Part shown: piece after piece, positions 18,443 through 26,823 of the stretch
Position numbering within the stretch: position 1 is the stretch's first letter
Layout: each line of letters opens with the position of its first letter
Origin: Kitasatospora sp. NBC_00240
GTDB lineage: Bacteria > Actinomycetota > Actinomycetes > Streptomycetales > Streptomycetaceae
Reading direction: 5' to 3'
DNA length: 64,000 nt
NCBI RefSeq assembly: GCF_026342405.1
Contig: NZ_JAPEMU010000001.1
Coordinates: 4,836,001 to 4,900,000 of the forward strand
Made by a program: the position numbers and the translations under genes
Notes under the pieces: model-generated
What the model was told of the DNA's origin: nothing
What the model saw: the letters and a program-made list of their open reading frames with translations, nothing else
Database searches by the model: none

Positions 18443-19117
18443 TCAGCCGCCGGACGGTGTGCGGGCGCCGCCGAAGCCGCCGAAGCCGCCGGCCGCCGCG
18501 CCCTCGACCAGCTGGGTGGCCGCGTAGCCGCCGGAGGCGTCCGGGGTGCCGACCACCGTGACGCTCTGGCCGGGCTGCAGGTCGCCGACCTTGCCCTCCT
18601 TGTTGAGCTGCACCTTGGTCGAGTCGCCGGTCGTCACCTTGACGGTGTTGCCGTTGGCGTCGGTCAGGTAGACGGTGGTGCCGTCCACGACCTTCACGGT
18701 GCCGCGGGTGAAGCCGCCGGCGCCGCCCGCTGCACCCGTACCGCCCGCCTGACCGCCGGTCTGGCCACCGGCCTGGCCGGTGCGGCGGCCGGTGCCCTGG
18801 CCCGCCGCACCCTGGCCGGCGGCGCCCTGGCCGCCGTAGCCGCCCGGGGCGGCGGCCCGCTGCTGCCCACCGCCGCCGGCCGCCGCGGACTTGGTGCTCC
18901 CGTGGTTCTGCTGGTACCAGACGCCGCCGCTGAACGCCGCCGCGGCGAGCACCCCGCCCGCCAGTGCCAGGGTCAGCCAGGGCAGCCGGCGCCGCGGCGG
19001 CGCCGCCAGCTCGGTGGTGATGTCACGGGCGTCCGGCGCCGAGGAGAGCAGCTCGACCTGGGCGATCGGGCTGTTGTCGTCCTCGCGCGGCACCAGCAAG
19101 TGGTTGTCGTTGCTCAC
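18443..19117 (-). CDS. Membrane-anchored accessory protein with DUF5666-like tail
   Basis: 224 aa. A cytoplasmic head of about 45 residues precedes one membrane segment (LPWLTLALAGGVLAAAAFSG). A long Gly/Gln/Ala-rich linker follows, then a C-terminal beta domain (about 140-205, TVKVVDGTTVYLTDANGNTV) resembling DUF5666-type small barrels, and a Gly-rich end. It lies 19 bases after the permease stop, so it belongs to the exporter operon. It probably acts outside the membrane with the adaptor. The domain assignment is tentative. Confidence 0.75.
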   Translation of the reverse strand: MSNDNHLLVPREDDNSPIAQVELLSSAPDARDITTELAAPPRRRLPWLTLALAGGVLAAAAFSGGVWYQQNHGSTKSAAAGGGGQQRAAAPGGYGGQGAAGQGAAGQGTGRRTGQAGGQTGGQAGGTGAAGGAGGFTRGTVKVVDGTTVYLTDANGNTVKVTTGDSTKVQLNKEGKVGDLQPGQSVTVVGTPDASGGYAATQLVEGAAAGGFGGFGGARTPSGG

Positions 19118-19136
19118 GATGGTCAGGGCTCCTGGG

Positions 19137-20348
19137 TCACTCGTGCCGGAGGGCGTCGATGGGCCGCAGCGAAGCGGCCCGGTTGGCCGGGTAGCTGCCG
19201 AAGAACAGGCCGATGGCGACCGCGATGCCGAACGCGGCCAGCACCGACTCCGGGATCACCACCGGTTTGATGCCGACGATGCTGAAGTGCGAACCGACCA
19301 GGCCCGCCAGCACCCCGAGACCGGCGCCGAGCACCGACAGCAGGGTCGACTCGGTCAGGAACTGCCCGAGAATGACCCCCTTCGGCGCACCGAGCGCCTT
19401 GCGGATGCCGATCTCCCTGGTCCGCTCGGTGACCGTCACCAGCATGATGTTGGTGATCCCGATCCCGCCGACCAGCAGCGAGATCGCGGCCACCGCGCCG
19501 AGCAGCACCGTGAAGGTCTTGCCGGTGCTCTCCCGCGCCGTCAGCAGCGAGGCCTGGTTGCTGATCCGGAAGTCCAGCTTGCTGGCGTCCGCCAGGGCGT
19601 GGGTGCCCATCAGGATCTGGGTGATCTCGGCCTGCGCGGCGGTGGTGGTCTCCGCCGAGGTCGCCTGGACCAGGATCTGGTTGACCGAACCGAAGCCGGT
19701 GAAGGCGTTCTGGACGGTCGGCAGCGGGGCGATCACCAGGTCGTCCGGGTCGTTGAACCCGGTGCTGCCCTTGGTCTTCAGCACGCCGGTCACGGTGAAC
19801 GGCGTACCGCCGATGGTGATCTGCTTGCCCACCGGGTCCACGGTGTCGAACAGCTGCTTGGCCGTGGTCGAGCCGAGCACCGCGACCTTGCGGGCGTTCA
19901 GCACGTCGTCGTTGCTGAAGTAGTCGCCCTTCTCGACCTTCTGGTTCGAGGTCTCGAAGTACGCCGGGTAGGTGCCGACGATCGACCCCGGGCTGTACGA
20001 GATGTCCCCGTACAGCGCCGTCCCGGTGGTGGTGACCACCGGCGCCACGGACTTGATGTCCGGCGCCTGCGCCGAGGAGGCCAGCGCCTTGGCGTCGTCC
20101 ACCGTGAGCTTCTTCGCGGTGGACGCGCCACGGGCCCCGCCGACGGAGGACCCGGCCGACACCGTCAGCGAGTTCGTCCCCAGCGCGGTGATCGAGTCCT
20201 TCACCGCCACGGAGGAGCCGTTGCCGACCGCGAGCAGCAGGATCACCGAGGCGACCCCGATCAGCACGCCCAGCATGGTCAGGGCGGAGCGCACCTTGTT
20301 GGCGGCCAGGCCGCCGAAGGCGAAGCGGAGCATCTGCCAGAGGATCAC
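19137..20348 (-). CDS. MacB-like ABC permease (FtsX domain)
   Basis: 403 aa. One N-terminal membrane segment (SALTMLGVLIGVASVILLLA) is followed by a large extracytoplasmic MacB_PCD domain (about 45-250) and three C-terminal segments, with LGAVAAISLLVGGIGITNIMLV and the ERTREIGIRKALGA motif. The GTG start overlaps the ATPase stop (GTGA). Sequence upstream in the same frame is antisense noise and is discarded. MacB-type pumps move peptides and macrolides by mechanotransmission. Confidence 0.95.
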   Translation of the reverse strand: MILWQMLRFAFGGLAANKVRSALTMLGVLIGVASVILLLAVGNGSSVAVKDSITALGTNSLTVSAGSSVGGARGASTAKKLTVDDAKALASSAQAPDIKSVAPVVTTTGTALYGDISYSPGSIVGTYPAYFETSNQKVEKGDYFSNDDVLNARKVAVLGSTTAKQLFDTVDPVGKQITIGGTPFTVTGVLKTKGSTGFNDPDDLVIAPLPTVQNAFTGFGSVNQILVQATSAETTTAAQAEITQILMGTHALADASKLDFRISNQASLLTARESTGKTFTVLLGAVAAISLLVGGIGITNIMLVTVTERTREIGIRKALGAPKGVILGQFLTESTLLSVLGAGLGVLAGLVGSHFSIVGIKPVVIPESVLAAFGIAVAIGLFFGSYPANRAASLRPIDALRHE

Positions 20349-21211
20349 GACCGGCCTCCGACCAGCTCGGGGCGGATCGCCGGCGGCGGACCGCCCACCG
20401 GACCCTGCCGGAAGTCCCGCACGACAGCTCCGTCCACCAGCCGGATCACCCGCTTGGCGTGCCGGGCGACCTCGTCCTCGTGGGTGATCAGCACGACGGT
20501 GCGACCGATCGCGTTGAGCCCGTCGATGATGCCCAGCACCTCCTCCGTGGAACGGCTGTCCAGGTTGCCGGTGGGCTCGTCGGCGAGCAGCATCGCGGGG
20601 GCGGTGACCAGTGCCCGGGCCACGGCCACCCGCTGCTGCTGGCCGCCGGACAGCTCGTTGGGCTTGTGCCCGGAGCGCTCGGCGAGCCCGACCAGGGAGA
20701 GCGCCGCCAGCGCCCGGCGCCGCCGCTCGGCCGACCGTACGCCGGCGTAGGCCAGCGGAAGTTCGACCTGGGCGAGGGCCGTGGTGCGGGGCACCAGGTT
20801 GAAGGACTGGAAGATGAAGCCGATCTTGCGGTTGCGGACCAGCGAGAGCTGGCCCTCGTCGAGGTGGCCGACGTCGGTGCCGTCCAGCAGGTAGCGGCCC
20901 CCGGTGGGGACGTCCAGGCAGCCGAGGATGTTCATCAGCGTCGACTTGCCCGAACCCGAACTGCCCATCACCGCGACGAAATCGCCCTGCTCGATGTCCA
21001 GGGTGACGCCGAGCGGCTCCCCGCTCACCGGGTCGGACGGGCCGCGCAGCGCGTGCACGGTGGCGTCGCCGTGGCCGTAGGACTTGGTGACCCGGCGGAT
21101 CTGGATCACCGGCGGGGGAGCGGACTCGCCCGGGCCGGCGGCGGCCGCGCGGGCGACGACGCCGCCCGCCCGCCCGGAGCCGGCCCGGCCGCCGGAGCTG
21201 TGGCGGCGCAT
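20345..21211 (-). CDS. MacB/LolD-like ABC ATPase
   Basis: 288 aa. The ATPase core starts at about residue 35. Walker A GSSGSGKSTLMNILGCLD, Q-loop FIFQSFNLVP, signature ELSGGQQQRVAVARAL, Walker B AMLLADEPTGNLD and H-loop LITHEDE are all visible. The insertion RGPSDPVSGEPLGVTL between the first beta strands is longer than usual. ATG overlaps the adaptor stop by one base and the stop overlaps the permease start, giving a fully coupled operon. Confidence 0.95.
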   Translation of the reverse strand: MRRHSSGGRAGSGRAGGVVARAAAAGPGESAPPPVIQIRRVTKSYGHGDATVHALRGPSDPVSGEPLGVTLDIEQGDFVAVMGSSGSGKSTLMNILGCLDVPTGGRYLLDGTDVGHLDEGQLSLVRNRKIGFIFQSFNLVPRTTALAQVELPLAYAGVRSAERRRRALAALSLVGLAERSGHKPNELSGGQQQRVAVARALVTAPAMLLADEPTGNLDSRSTEEVLGIIDGLNAIGRTVVLITHEDEVARHAKRVIRLVDGAVVRDFRQGPVGGPPPAIRPELVGGRS

Positions 21212-22581
21212 CAGCGGTTGCCGCCCCGGCCGGCCCCGGCGCCGCCACCGGAGATGCCCACGCCCTGGCCGCCGCCCGCGCCGCCGAGCCCCGGGAAGTT
21301 CCCGCTCGGGAACCCGTTGCTCGATCCGGAGGTGGTGGAGGCCAGTTCGACCTTGTCGCCCTCCTTCAGGCCCTCGGTCACCTCGACCGTGGCATCGCCG
21401 ACCACGCCGACCGTCACCGTCACCCGGGAGGTGGTGCCGTCCGTCGCGACCAGCGTCGCGGTCCGGCTGGCGCCGGTGCCGGCCAGTGCGGCGGCGGGCA
21501 GCGAGAGGGCGTTGTCCGCCTCGCCGGTGACCACCGAGACGGTGGCGCTCAGGCCGGTCCGCAGCTTGCTGGTGTCACCGGTGATCTGCAGCGTCGCGCC
21601 GTACTGCACGGCGCCACCGCTCCCGCTGCTGGTCGGCAGCGAACTCACCGACAGGACGGTCGCGTTGAGCTTGGTGTCGGACTGCGCGTTGAGCGTGACG
21701 GTGGCCGCCTCGCCCTTCTTGAGCTTGAGCGAGTCCAGCTCCGAGAAGGCCGCGGTGACCTGCATCCCGGTCGGGTTGGTCAGCACGATGAAGCCGCTCG
21801 GCGTCGCGGAGGACGAAGTGGTCGTCGTCCCGGTCGACTTGCTGCTGGTGGAGCCGGTCGAGCCGGTGGAACCACCCGAGGCGGTGTCGCCGACCTTGCC
21901 GCCGACCGAGGCGACGGTGCCGTCCACGGAGGCGGTCAGCGTCGTACCGGCCAGCGTGGCCTGGGCGTTGGTGAGATTGGTCTGCGCCGTGTCGACCTGC
22001 TGCTGGGCCTGGGCGACCGCCGCGTCGTCCACCTTGGTGGTGGTGATCGTGGTGGTCTGCGGCGTCGGCGTGGCGCTGGCCGTGGCCGTCGCGCCGGTAC
22101 CCCGGCTGCCGCTGCCCGAGGAGCCGGAGCCGCCGCCGGAGGAGCCCGAGCCGGAGGAGGCGGGCAGCTGGGAGGTGGTCGTGGTGGTGACGCCGGCCTC
22201 GGCCTTGGTCAGGTTGGCCTTGGCCGCGGTGAGCGCCGACCGGGCGGCGTCCACCTGCTGCTGGGCGGCCGTGGTGTCCACGGTCGCCAGCACCTGGCCC
22301 TTGGTCACCGTGTCACCGACCGCGACCTTGACCGCGGTGAGCTTGCCTCCGGTGACGAAGTCCTGCCCGGCGTCGGTCGGTGAGGCAAGGGTGCCGGTTC
22401 CGGACACGGTGGCCAGGACCGTGCCCTTGGCCACCGTCGCCGTTCGTACCTGGGCCTTGCCGGCCGCCACGCTGGTACCGCTGTCCAAGGTGGTGTACAC
22501 CAGGGCGGCGCCCCCCAGGAGGGCCACGCCGAGTGCGGAGTTGACGAGGACGGCACCACGCCGTCGCGGGAACACCTTCAT
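21211..22581 (-). CDS. MacA-like periplasmic adaptor (HlyD family)
   Basis: 456 aa. A membrane anchor lies at about 12-32 (GAVLVNSALGVALLGGAALV). Split biotinyl-lipoyl halves and a helical hairpin (QQQVDAARSALTAAKANLTK) are interrupted by Ser/Gly/Thr-rich stretches (about 125-165 and 235-265). Beta-barrel and membrane-proximal domains end in a Gly-rich tail. It links the exporter to the cell wall. The start at ATG 22581 gives a normal anchor; the 32-residue upstream extension is rejected as it has no signal character. Confidence 0.9.
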   Translation of the reverse strand: MKVFPRRRGAVLVNSALGVALLGGAALVYTTLDSGTSVAAGKAQVRTATVAKGTVLATVSGTGTLASPTDAGQDFVTGGKLTAVKVAVGDTVTKGQVLATVDTTAAQQQVDAARSALTAAKANLTKAEAGVTTTTTSQLPASSGSGSSGGGSGSSGSGSRGTGATATASATPTPQTTTITTTKVDDAAVAQAQQQVDTAQTNLTNAQATLAGTTLTASVDGTVASVGGKVGDTASGGSTGSTGSTSSKSTGTTTTSSSATPSGFIVLTNPTGMQVTAAFSELDSLKLKKGEAATVTLNAQSDTKLNATVLSVSSLPTSSGSGGAVQYGATLQITGDTSKLRTGLSATVSVVTGEADNALSLPAAALAGTGASRTATLVATDGTTSRVTVTVGVVGDATVEVTEGLKEGDKVELASTTSGSSNGFPSGNFPGLGGAGGGQGVGISGGGAGAGRGGNR

Positions 22582-22707
22582 GGGGGCAAGCCTCGCCCCG
22601 GGCTCTTGCGGAGTCCTGGGGTGCGGCTGGGAAGTCCCTGACCCCGGAAAACCGGACATTGAGGGACCTATCGGCACAGTCTTGGGCTGTCCGCACCGGC
22701 CCCCTCA

Positions 22708-23649
22708 TCAGCGGTTGACCGAACTCCCAGGCAGTTCCCAGCCATCCACAGTGATCCCGCAGTCCGGGGCGGCCGCTCCCGCCGCCGCAGGGGCCGAGGC
22801 ACCCGCCGCCGCGCTCGCCAGCAGGCGCAGGGCCGCGTCCGAGGCCGACCCCGGCTCGGCGCTGTACAGCAGCATCCGGTGCCCGCCGCCCTCGGGCAGC
22901 GGCATCGCCTCGAAGGCCAGCTCCAGCCGGCCGACCACCGGGTGGTGCAGCTCCTTGCTGCCGAACAGGCAGTCGTTGACCGGATGCCTGGCCCAGAGTG
23001 CAGCGAACTCCGGGCTGTTCATCGACAGTTCGCCGACCAGGGCGGCCAGCTCCCGGTCGTCCGGGTGCCGGCCCGCGGTCAGCCGCAGGTAGGCGACGTT
23101 CGCCCGGGCCTCCTCCTCCCAGCGGCGGTAGAGCTCCCGGGTGTGCGGATCGAGGAAGAGCATCCGGGAGAGGTTCGGCCGCTCCCCCCGGTGGTCCGGG
23201 GCGGCCGGATCGAGATGCCCGGCCAGCAGCGCGTGCCCGAGCGGGTTCCAGGCCAGCACCTCGTTACGGTGCCCCACCACCACCGCGGGCACCTCCCGCA
23301 TCGCCGCGATCAGCTGCCGGGTGCCGGGCCTGGCCCGCTCGAAGCGGTCCGCCGGGCGCGGCCGGGCCCGGCCCGGGCGGGCGATGTTGCGCAGGTGGGC
23401 GTGCTCGTCCGGGCTCAGCCGCAGCGCACGGGCCAGCGCGTCCAGCACCTCGTCCGAGGCGTTCAGGCTCTGTCCCTGCTCCAGCCGGGTGTAGTAGGTG
23501 ACGCTCACCCCCGCCAGCTGGGCCAGCTCCTCCCGGCGCAGCCCCGGCACCCGGCGGCGCGCGCCGTACGCGACGAGGCCGACGTCCTCGGGCTGCAGCC
23601 GGGCCCTGCGGGTCCGCAGAAAATCGCTCAACTCCACCGGTTTGTCCAT
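22708..23649 (-). CDS. MmyB-type HTH regulator
   Basis: 313 aa. N-terminal XRE helix-turn-helix (about 10-80, RREELAQLAGVSVTYYTRLE), then the MmyB-like ligand-binding domain (about 100-280, with VVGHRNEVLAWNPLGHALL and the FLDPHTRELY motif). In this large streptomycete family the regulator typically controls a divergent oxidoreductase or transporter gene, here the MFS exporter across 140 bases. ATG 23649 is preferred to the ORF start at 23664. The C-terminal Ala-rich tail is variable. Confidence 0.92.
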   Translation of the reverse strand: MDKPVELSDFLRTRRARLQPEDVGLVAYGARRRVPGLRREELAQLAGVSVTYYTRLEQGQSLNASDEVLDALARALRLSPDEHAHLRNIARPGRARPRPADRFERARPGTRQLIAAMREVPAVVVGHRNEVLAWNPLGHALLAGHLDPAAPDHRGERPNLSRMLFLDPHTRELYRRWEEEARANVAYLRLTAGRHPDDRELAALVGELSMNSPEFAALWARHPVNDCLFGSKELHHPVVGRLELAFEAMPLPEGGGHRMLLYSAEPGSASDAALRLLASAAAGASAPAAAGAAAPDCGITVDGWELPGSSVNR

Positions 23650-23686
23650 GAGTCCAGTGAACACCCGGCGGGCCGGCCGAGCCTGT

Positions 23687-23712
23687 CCCTGCCGGTGCTA
23701 CCCATCGCAGGG
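23687..23712. promoter_or_regulatory. Candidate operator between MmyB regulator and MFS gene
   Basis: A 6-bp inverted repeat CCCTGC/GCAGGG with a 14-base spacer (around CGGTGCTACCC) lies in the divergent promoter region. It is the only clear dyad there and is a reasonable target for the adjacent regulator. The function is inferred. Confidence 0.45.
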
Positions 23713-23789
23713 GGCTGGGTCCGCGCCCGGGGCGGGCGGAGGCTGCCGCCGTACCCACTTCGCAGCTCCGATCCGGGAGGAAGCCCGCC

Positions 23790-25241
23790 ATGACCGTGCT
23801 CGACCAGACCCCCCTGCCGCCGGCGGCGCCGAAAGCGCCCGCCACCATGACCGGACGCCAACGCCTCGTCCTGGTCGTCCTGCTGGCCGCCCAGTTCATG
23901 CTGGCCGTGGACTTCTCCATCCTCAACGTCGCCCTGCCGGTGATCGGCCGCGGCCTCGGCTTCCCGCTCGGCGGCCTGCAGTGGATCGTCACCGCCTTCG
24001 CCCTCAGCGCCGCCGGGTTCAGCCTGCTGTTCGGCCGGGTCGCCGACCTGTTCGGCCGGCGCCGGGTGTTCCTGGTCGGACTCGCCGTCCTCGCCGCCTC
24101 CTCGCTGGTGGGCGGCCTGGCGACCACCCCCTGGGTGCTGCTCGCCGCCCGGGTCGCGCAGGGCCTGGCCACCGCCGCCGTCACCCCCGCCGGGCTCGCA
24201 CTGCTCACCACCGCGTTCCCCGAAGGCCCGCTGCGGGAGCGGGCACTGGGCCTGAACGGCGCGCTGATGTCGGCCGGTTTCACCTCCGGGGCTGTCCTCG
24301 GCGGGCTGCTGACCGACCTGCTCAGCTGGCGCTGGGCGTTCTTCGTCAACGTCCCGGTGGCGCTGGCCGTCCTGCTGGTGGCGCCGCGTCTGGTCCCCGA
24401 GTCCGCCGAGGGCCGCGGCGGCGCCGAGCGGCCCCGGATCGACCTGCCGGGCGCGGCCGCCGTCACCGGCGGCCTGCTCGCCCTGGTGTACGGCCTGACC
24501 CGGGCCGGCGAGCACGGCTGGGGCGACCCGCTCGCGCTCGGCGCGCTGGCCGTCGGCGCCCTGCTGCTGGTGGCGTTCCGGTTCGTCGAGCGGGCCGCCG
24601 CCCACCCGCTGGTACCCGTCCGGGTGCTGCGCCGCCGGACGGTCGTCTGGGGCAACCTGGCCGGCCTGATCGCCTTCGCCACCGAGACCTCGCTGGTCTT
24701 CCTGATGACGCTCTACCTGCAGCGGGTGCTCGGCTTCTCGCCGCTCGCCACCGGCCTGGCCTTCGCCGTCCTCGGCGCCGGGACGGTCCTCGGCGGGATC
24801 CGGGCCCCCCGGGTGATCCGCCGCCTCGGCACCCGGAACACGCTGGTCACCGGCCTGCTGGTGCAGGCGGCGGCGACCGCCGCACTGCTGCTGCTCGGCA
24901 CCGGCACCGGCTGGCTGGCCCTGCTGCTGGCGGCCACCTTCGTCGGCGGCGTGGGCAACATGCTGGCGATCGTCGGCTTCATGGTGACCGCCACCTCGGG
25001 CCTGCCCGACCACGAGCAGGGCCTGGCCACCGGCGTCGCCACGATGACCCAGCAGGTCGGCATCACGCTCGGCACCCCGGTGATGAGCGCCGTGGTCACC
25101 GCCAGGATGACGGCCCTCGGCGGCGGCACGGCCACCGCCACGGTGCTCGGCGGGGTGGGTGTCGCCGTCCTGGCCAACACCGTCCTGGTCCTGCTGGGCG
25201 CGGCCGCCTCGGGAGCCTTCCTGCGCCGGCGCGGCGAGTGA
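23790..25241 (+). CDS. MFS drug exporter (DHA2/EmrB-like)
   Basis: 483 aa with about 14 hydrophobic segments. Helix 1 carries LAAQFMLAVDFSILNVALP. The A-motif region reads GRVADLFGRRRVFLVGL, and the C-motif-like segment reads LNGALMSAGFTSGAVLGGLL, as in proton-coupled drug antiporters. It is transcribed divergently from the MmyB regulator, which likely controls it. ATG 23790 follows GGGAGGAAG. It ends just before a strong bidirectional terminator. Confidence 0.94.
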   Translation: MTVLDQTPLPPAAPKAPATMTGRQRLVLVVLLAAQFMLAVDFSILNVALPVIGRGLGFPLGGLQWIVTAFALSAAGFSLLFGRVADLFGRRRVFLVGLAVLAASSLVGGLATTPWVLLAARVAQGLATAAVTPAGLALLTTAFPEGPLRERALGLNGALMSAGFTSGAVLGGLLTDLLSWRWAFFVNVPVALAVLLVAPRLVPESAEGRGGAERPRIDLPGAAAVTGGLLALVYGLTRAGEHGWGDPLALGALAVGALLLVAFRFVERAAAHPLVPVRVLRRRTVVWGNLAGLIAFATETSLVFLMTLYLQRVLGFSPLATGLAFAVLGAGTVLGGIRAPRVIRRLGTRNTLVTGLLVQAAATAALLLLGTGTGWLALLLAATFVGGVGNMLAIVGFMVTATSGLPDHEQGLATGVATMTQQVGITLGTPVMSAVVTARMTALGGGTATATVLGGVGVAVLANTVLVLLGAAASGAFLRRRGE

Positions 25242-25283
25242 CGGACGGCGAAACGGCCGGCTGGGGGCATGCCGGCCGTGGAG

Positions 25284-25327
25284 CCGGGGCGGGGGACGGG
25301 CGGAGGGTCGCCCGTCCCCCGCCCCGG
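25284..25327. terminator. Bidirectional terminator
   Basis: A perfect 19-bp stem (25284-25302 with 25309-25327) with a 6-base loop lies between the convergent MFS gene and the small minus-strand gene. Confidence 0.88.
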
Positions 25328-25336
25328 TCCCGCGGC

Positions 25337-25612
25337 TCACAGGCTCCGCAGTGCCGTCTCGCAGTCGCGGCAGCGCCTGGTCCGGTGCAGTGGCGGGTAC
25401 CAGGGCTCCCCCGGTCCGGACGGCCGGTACGGCTCGTACTCCAGGGGCGCGGTGTCGATACCGCAGAACGTCCGCGGCGCCGGGTCCTCCGGCACGTCCG
25501 GGTCGCCCGCCGCGGCGTGGACCCAGCGCACCCGGGCGCCGACGTCCACCTCACCCTCGTCGAGCACCTCGGTGGACGGCTCCAGCTCCAGCAGCACGAT
25601 GATCGAGGCCAT
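25337..25612 (-). CDS. Conserved-looking small protein, unknown function
   Basis: 91 aa. It begins with a beta strand (MASIIVLLELEP), then a Trp/His segment (RWVHAAAGD), a single Cys in TFCGIDTAPLEYEP, and ends with CRDCE, so three Cys could bind a metal. I do not recognise the family. The start is ATG 25612 rather than the upstream ATG, because the extra residues are poor. It is separated from hemC by 75 bases on the same strand. Confidence 0.6.
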   Translation of the reverse strand: MASIIVLLELEPSTEVLDEGEVDVGARVRWVHAAAGDPDVPEDPAPRTFCGIDTAPLEYEPYRPSGPGEPWYPPLHRTRRCRDCETALRSL

Positions 25613-25687
25613 ACCCCGACCCTGCACCGCCCGGCCGCCCGCCGCATCCGGGCGGCGGCCGGTGGTGCGCGCCCGCGCCGGGCGCCC

Positions 25688-26623
25688 TCAGTGCGGGATG
25701 GTGTCGATCAGCTCGCGCGCGCCCTGGCGCAGCAGCGCGACCGCGACCGAGGTGCCCAGGGTGGCGGGGTCGAGCGGGCCGGCCCACTCGTGGGCGTCCA
25801 GCACGGTCTTGCCGTCGGGGGAGAAGACCCGGGCCCGCAGGGAGAGGCGGCCGTCCCGCTCGGCCTTGGCGTAGCCGGCGATCGGGCTGTTGCAGTGGCC
25901 CTGCAGCACGTGCAGGAACATCCGCTCGGCGGTGGTCTCCCGCCAGGCGTCGGCGTCGCCGAGCCCGGAGACGGTGTCGATGGTGCGGGTGTCGTCCTCG
26001 CGGCACTGCAGGCCGAGGACGCCCGCGCCGATCGGCGGGCACATCGTCTCGACCGGCAGGATCTCGGTGATCAGGTCGGGCCGTCCGATCCGCTCCAGGC
26101 CCGAGACGGCCAGCAGCAGGGCGTCGGCCTCGCCGGCGGCGAGCTTCTCCAGCCGGCGGTTGGCGTTGCCCCGCATCGGGACGCACTCCAGGTGCGGGTG
26201 CGAGACCGCGAGCTGGGCCCGCCGGCGCACCGAGGATGTGCCGATCCGGGCCCCGGCGGGGAGCTCGTCGAGGGTGCGGCCGGCGGGGTGGACCAGGGCG
26301 TCCCGGATGTCGTCCCGCTTGAGGAACCCGGCGAAGACCGTTCCGGCGGGCAGCGGCCGGTCGGCGGGCACGTCCTTGACGCAGTGCACCGCGAGGTCGG
26401 CCTCGCCGGCGAGCAGCGCGGCGTCGACCTCCTTGGTGAAGGCGCCCTTCCCGCCGAGCTGGGCGAGATCGCCCATCCAGCGGTCGCCCGAGGTGGTGAC
26501 GGGGACGACCTCCGTCCTGATCCCGGGGTGCAGCGCGCCCAGTTCGGCGCGGACCCGTTCCACCTGGGCGAGGGCCATGGGGGAGGAGCGGGAGACGATG
26601 CGGATCAGTTCGGCGGAGGACAT
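25688..26623 (-). CDS. hemC: Hydroxymethylbilane synthase (divergent HemC paralogue)
   Basis: 311 aa, normal length. The enzyme polymerises four porphobilinogen units on a dipyrromethane cofactor for heme, siroheme and cobamide synthesis. Catalytic Asp84 (VHCVKDVP), the arginines of RIGTSSVRRRAQL, RGNANRRL, and cofactor Cys244 (LQGHCNSPIAGY) are all present. However, VHSLKDLP, RGNV and PGQGALGIE of typical HemC are changed (VHCVKDVP, RGNAN, IGAGVLGLQC). No other heme gene adjoins it, so it may be a second, specialised copy. Confidence 0.88.
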   Translation of the reverse strand: MSSAELIRIVSRSSPMALAQVERVRAELGALHPGIRTEVVPVTTSGDRWMGDLAQLGGKGAFTKEVDAALLAGEADLAVHCVKDVPADRPLPAGTVFAGFLKRDDIRDALVHPAGRTLDELPAGARIGTSSVRRRAQLAVSHPHLECVPMRGNANRRLEKLAAGEADALLLAVSGLERIGRPDLITEILPVETMCPPIGAGVLGLQCREDDTRTIDTVSGLGDADAWRETTAERMFLHVLQGHCNSPIAGYAKAERDGRLSLRARVFSPDGKTVLDAHEWAGPLDPATLGTSVAVALLRQGARELIDTIPH

Positions 26624-26729
26624 ACCGAAAACGATAGACCGTCAGATTCCCTCTGCCCCAACATCCCTGGTGGGGTCGGGGCCGAACACCCGGATGCGCG
26701 CCCGGCAACGGTGCAGGGGGCGGTAAGAA

Positions 26730-26757
26730 GGGGCGCACCGCGTCGGCGGTGCGCCCC
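26730..26757 (-). terminator. Terminator after the hisC-like gene
   Basis: A 12-bp perfect stem (26730-26741 with 26746-26757), a GTCG loop, and CTTCTTACC following on the minus strand. It separates the aminotransferase from hemC, so the two are probably not co-transcribed. Confidence 0.75.
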
Positions 26758-26823
26758 CTCGTCACGGCGCGGGCGGGCCCGGCACGGGCACCCGGACGGG
26801 CCGGGGCCGCGGCGGGCGGGCCG

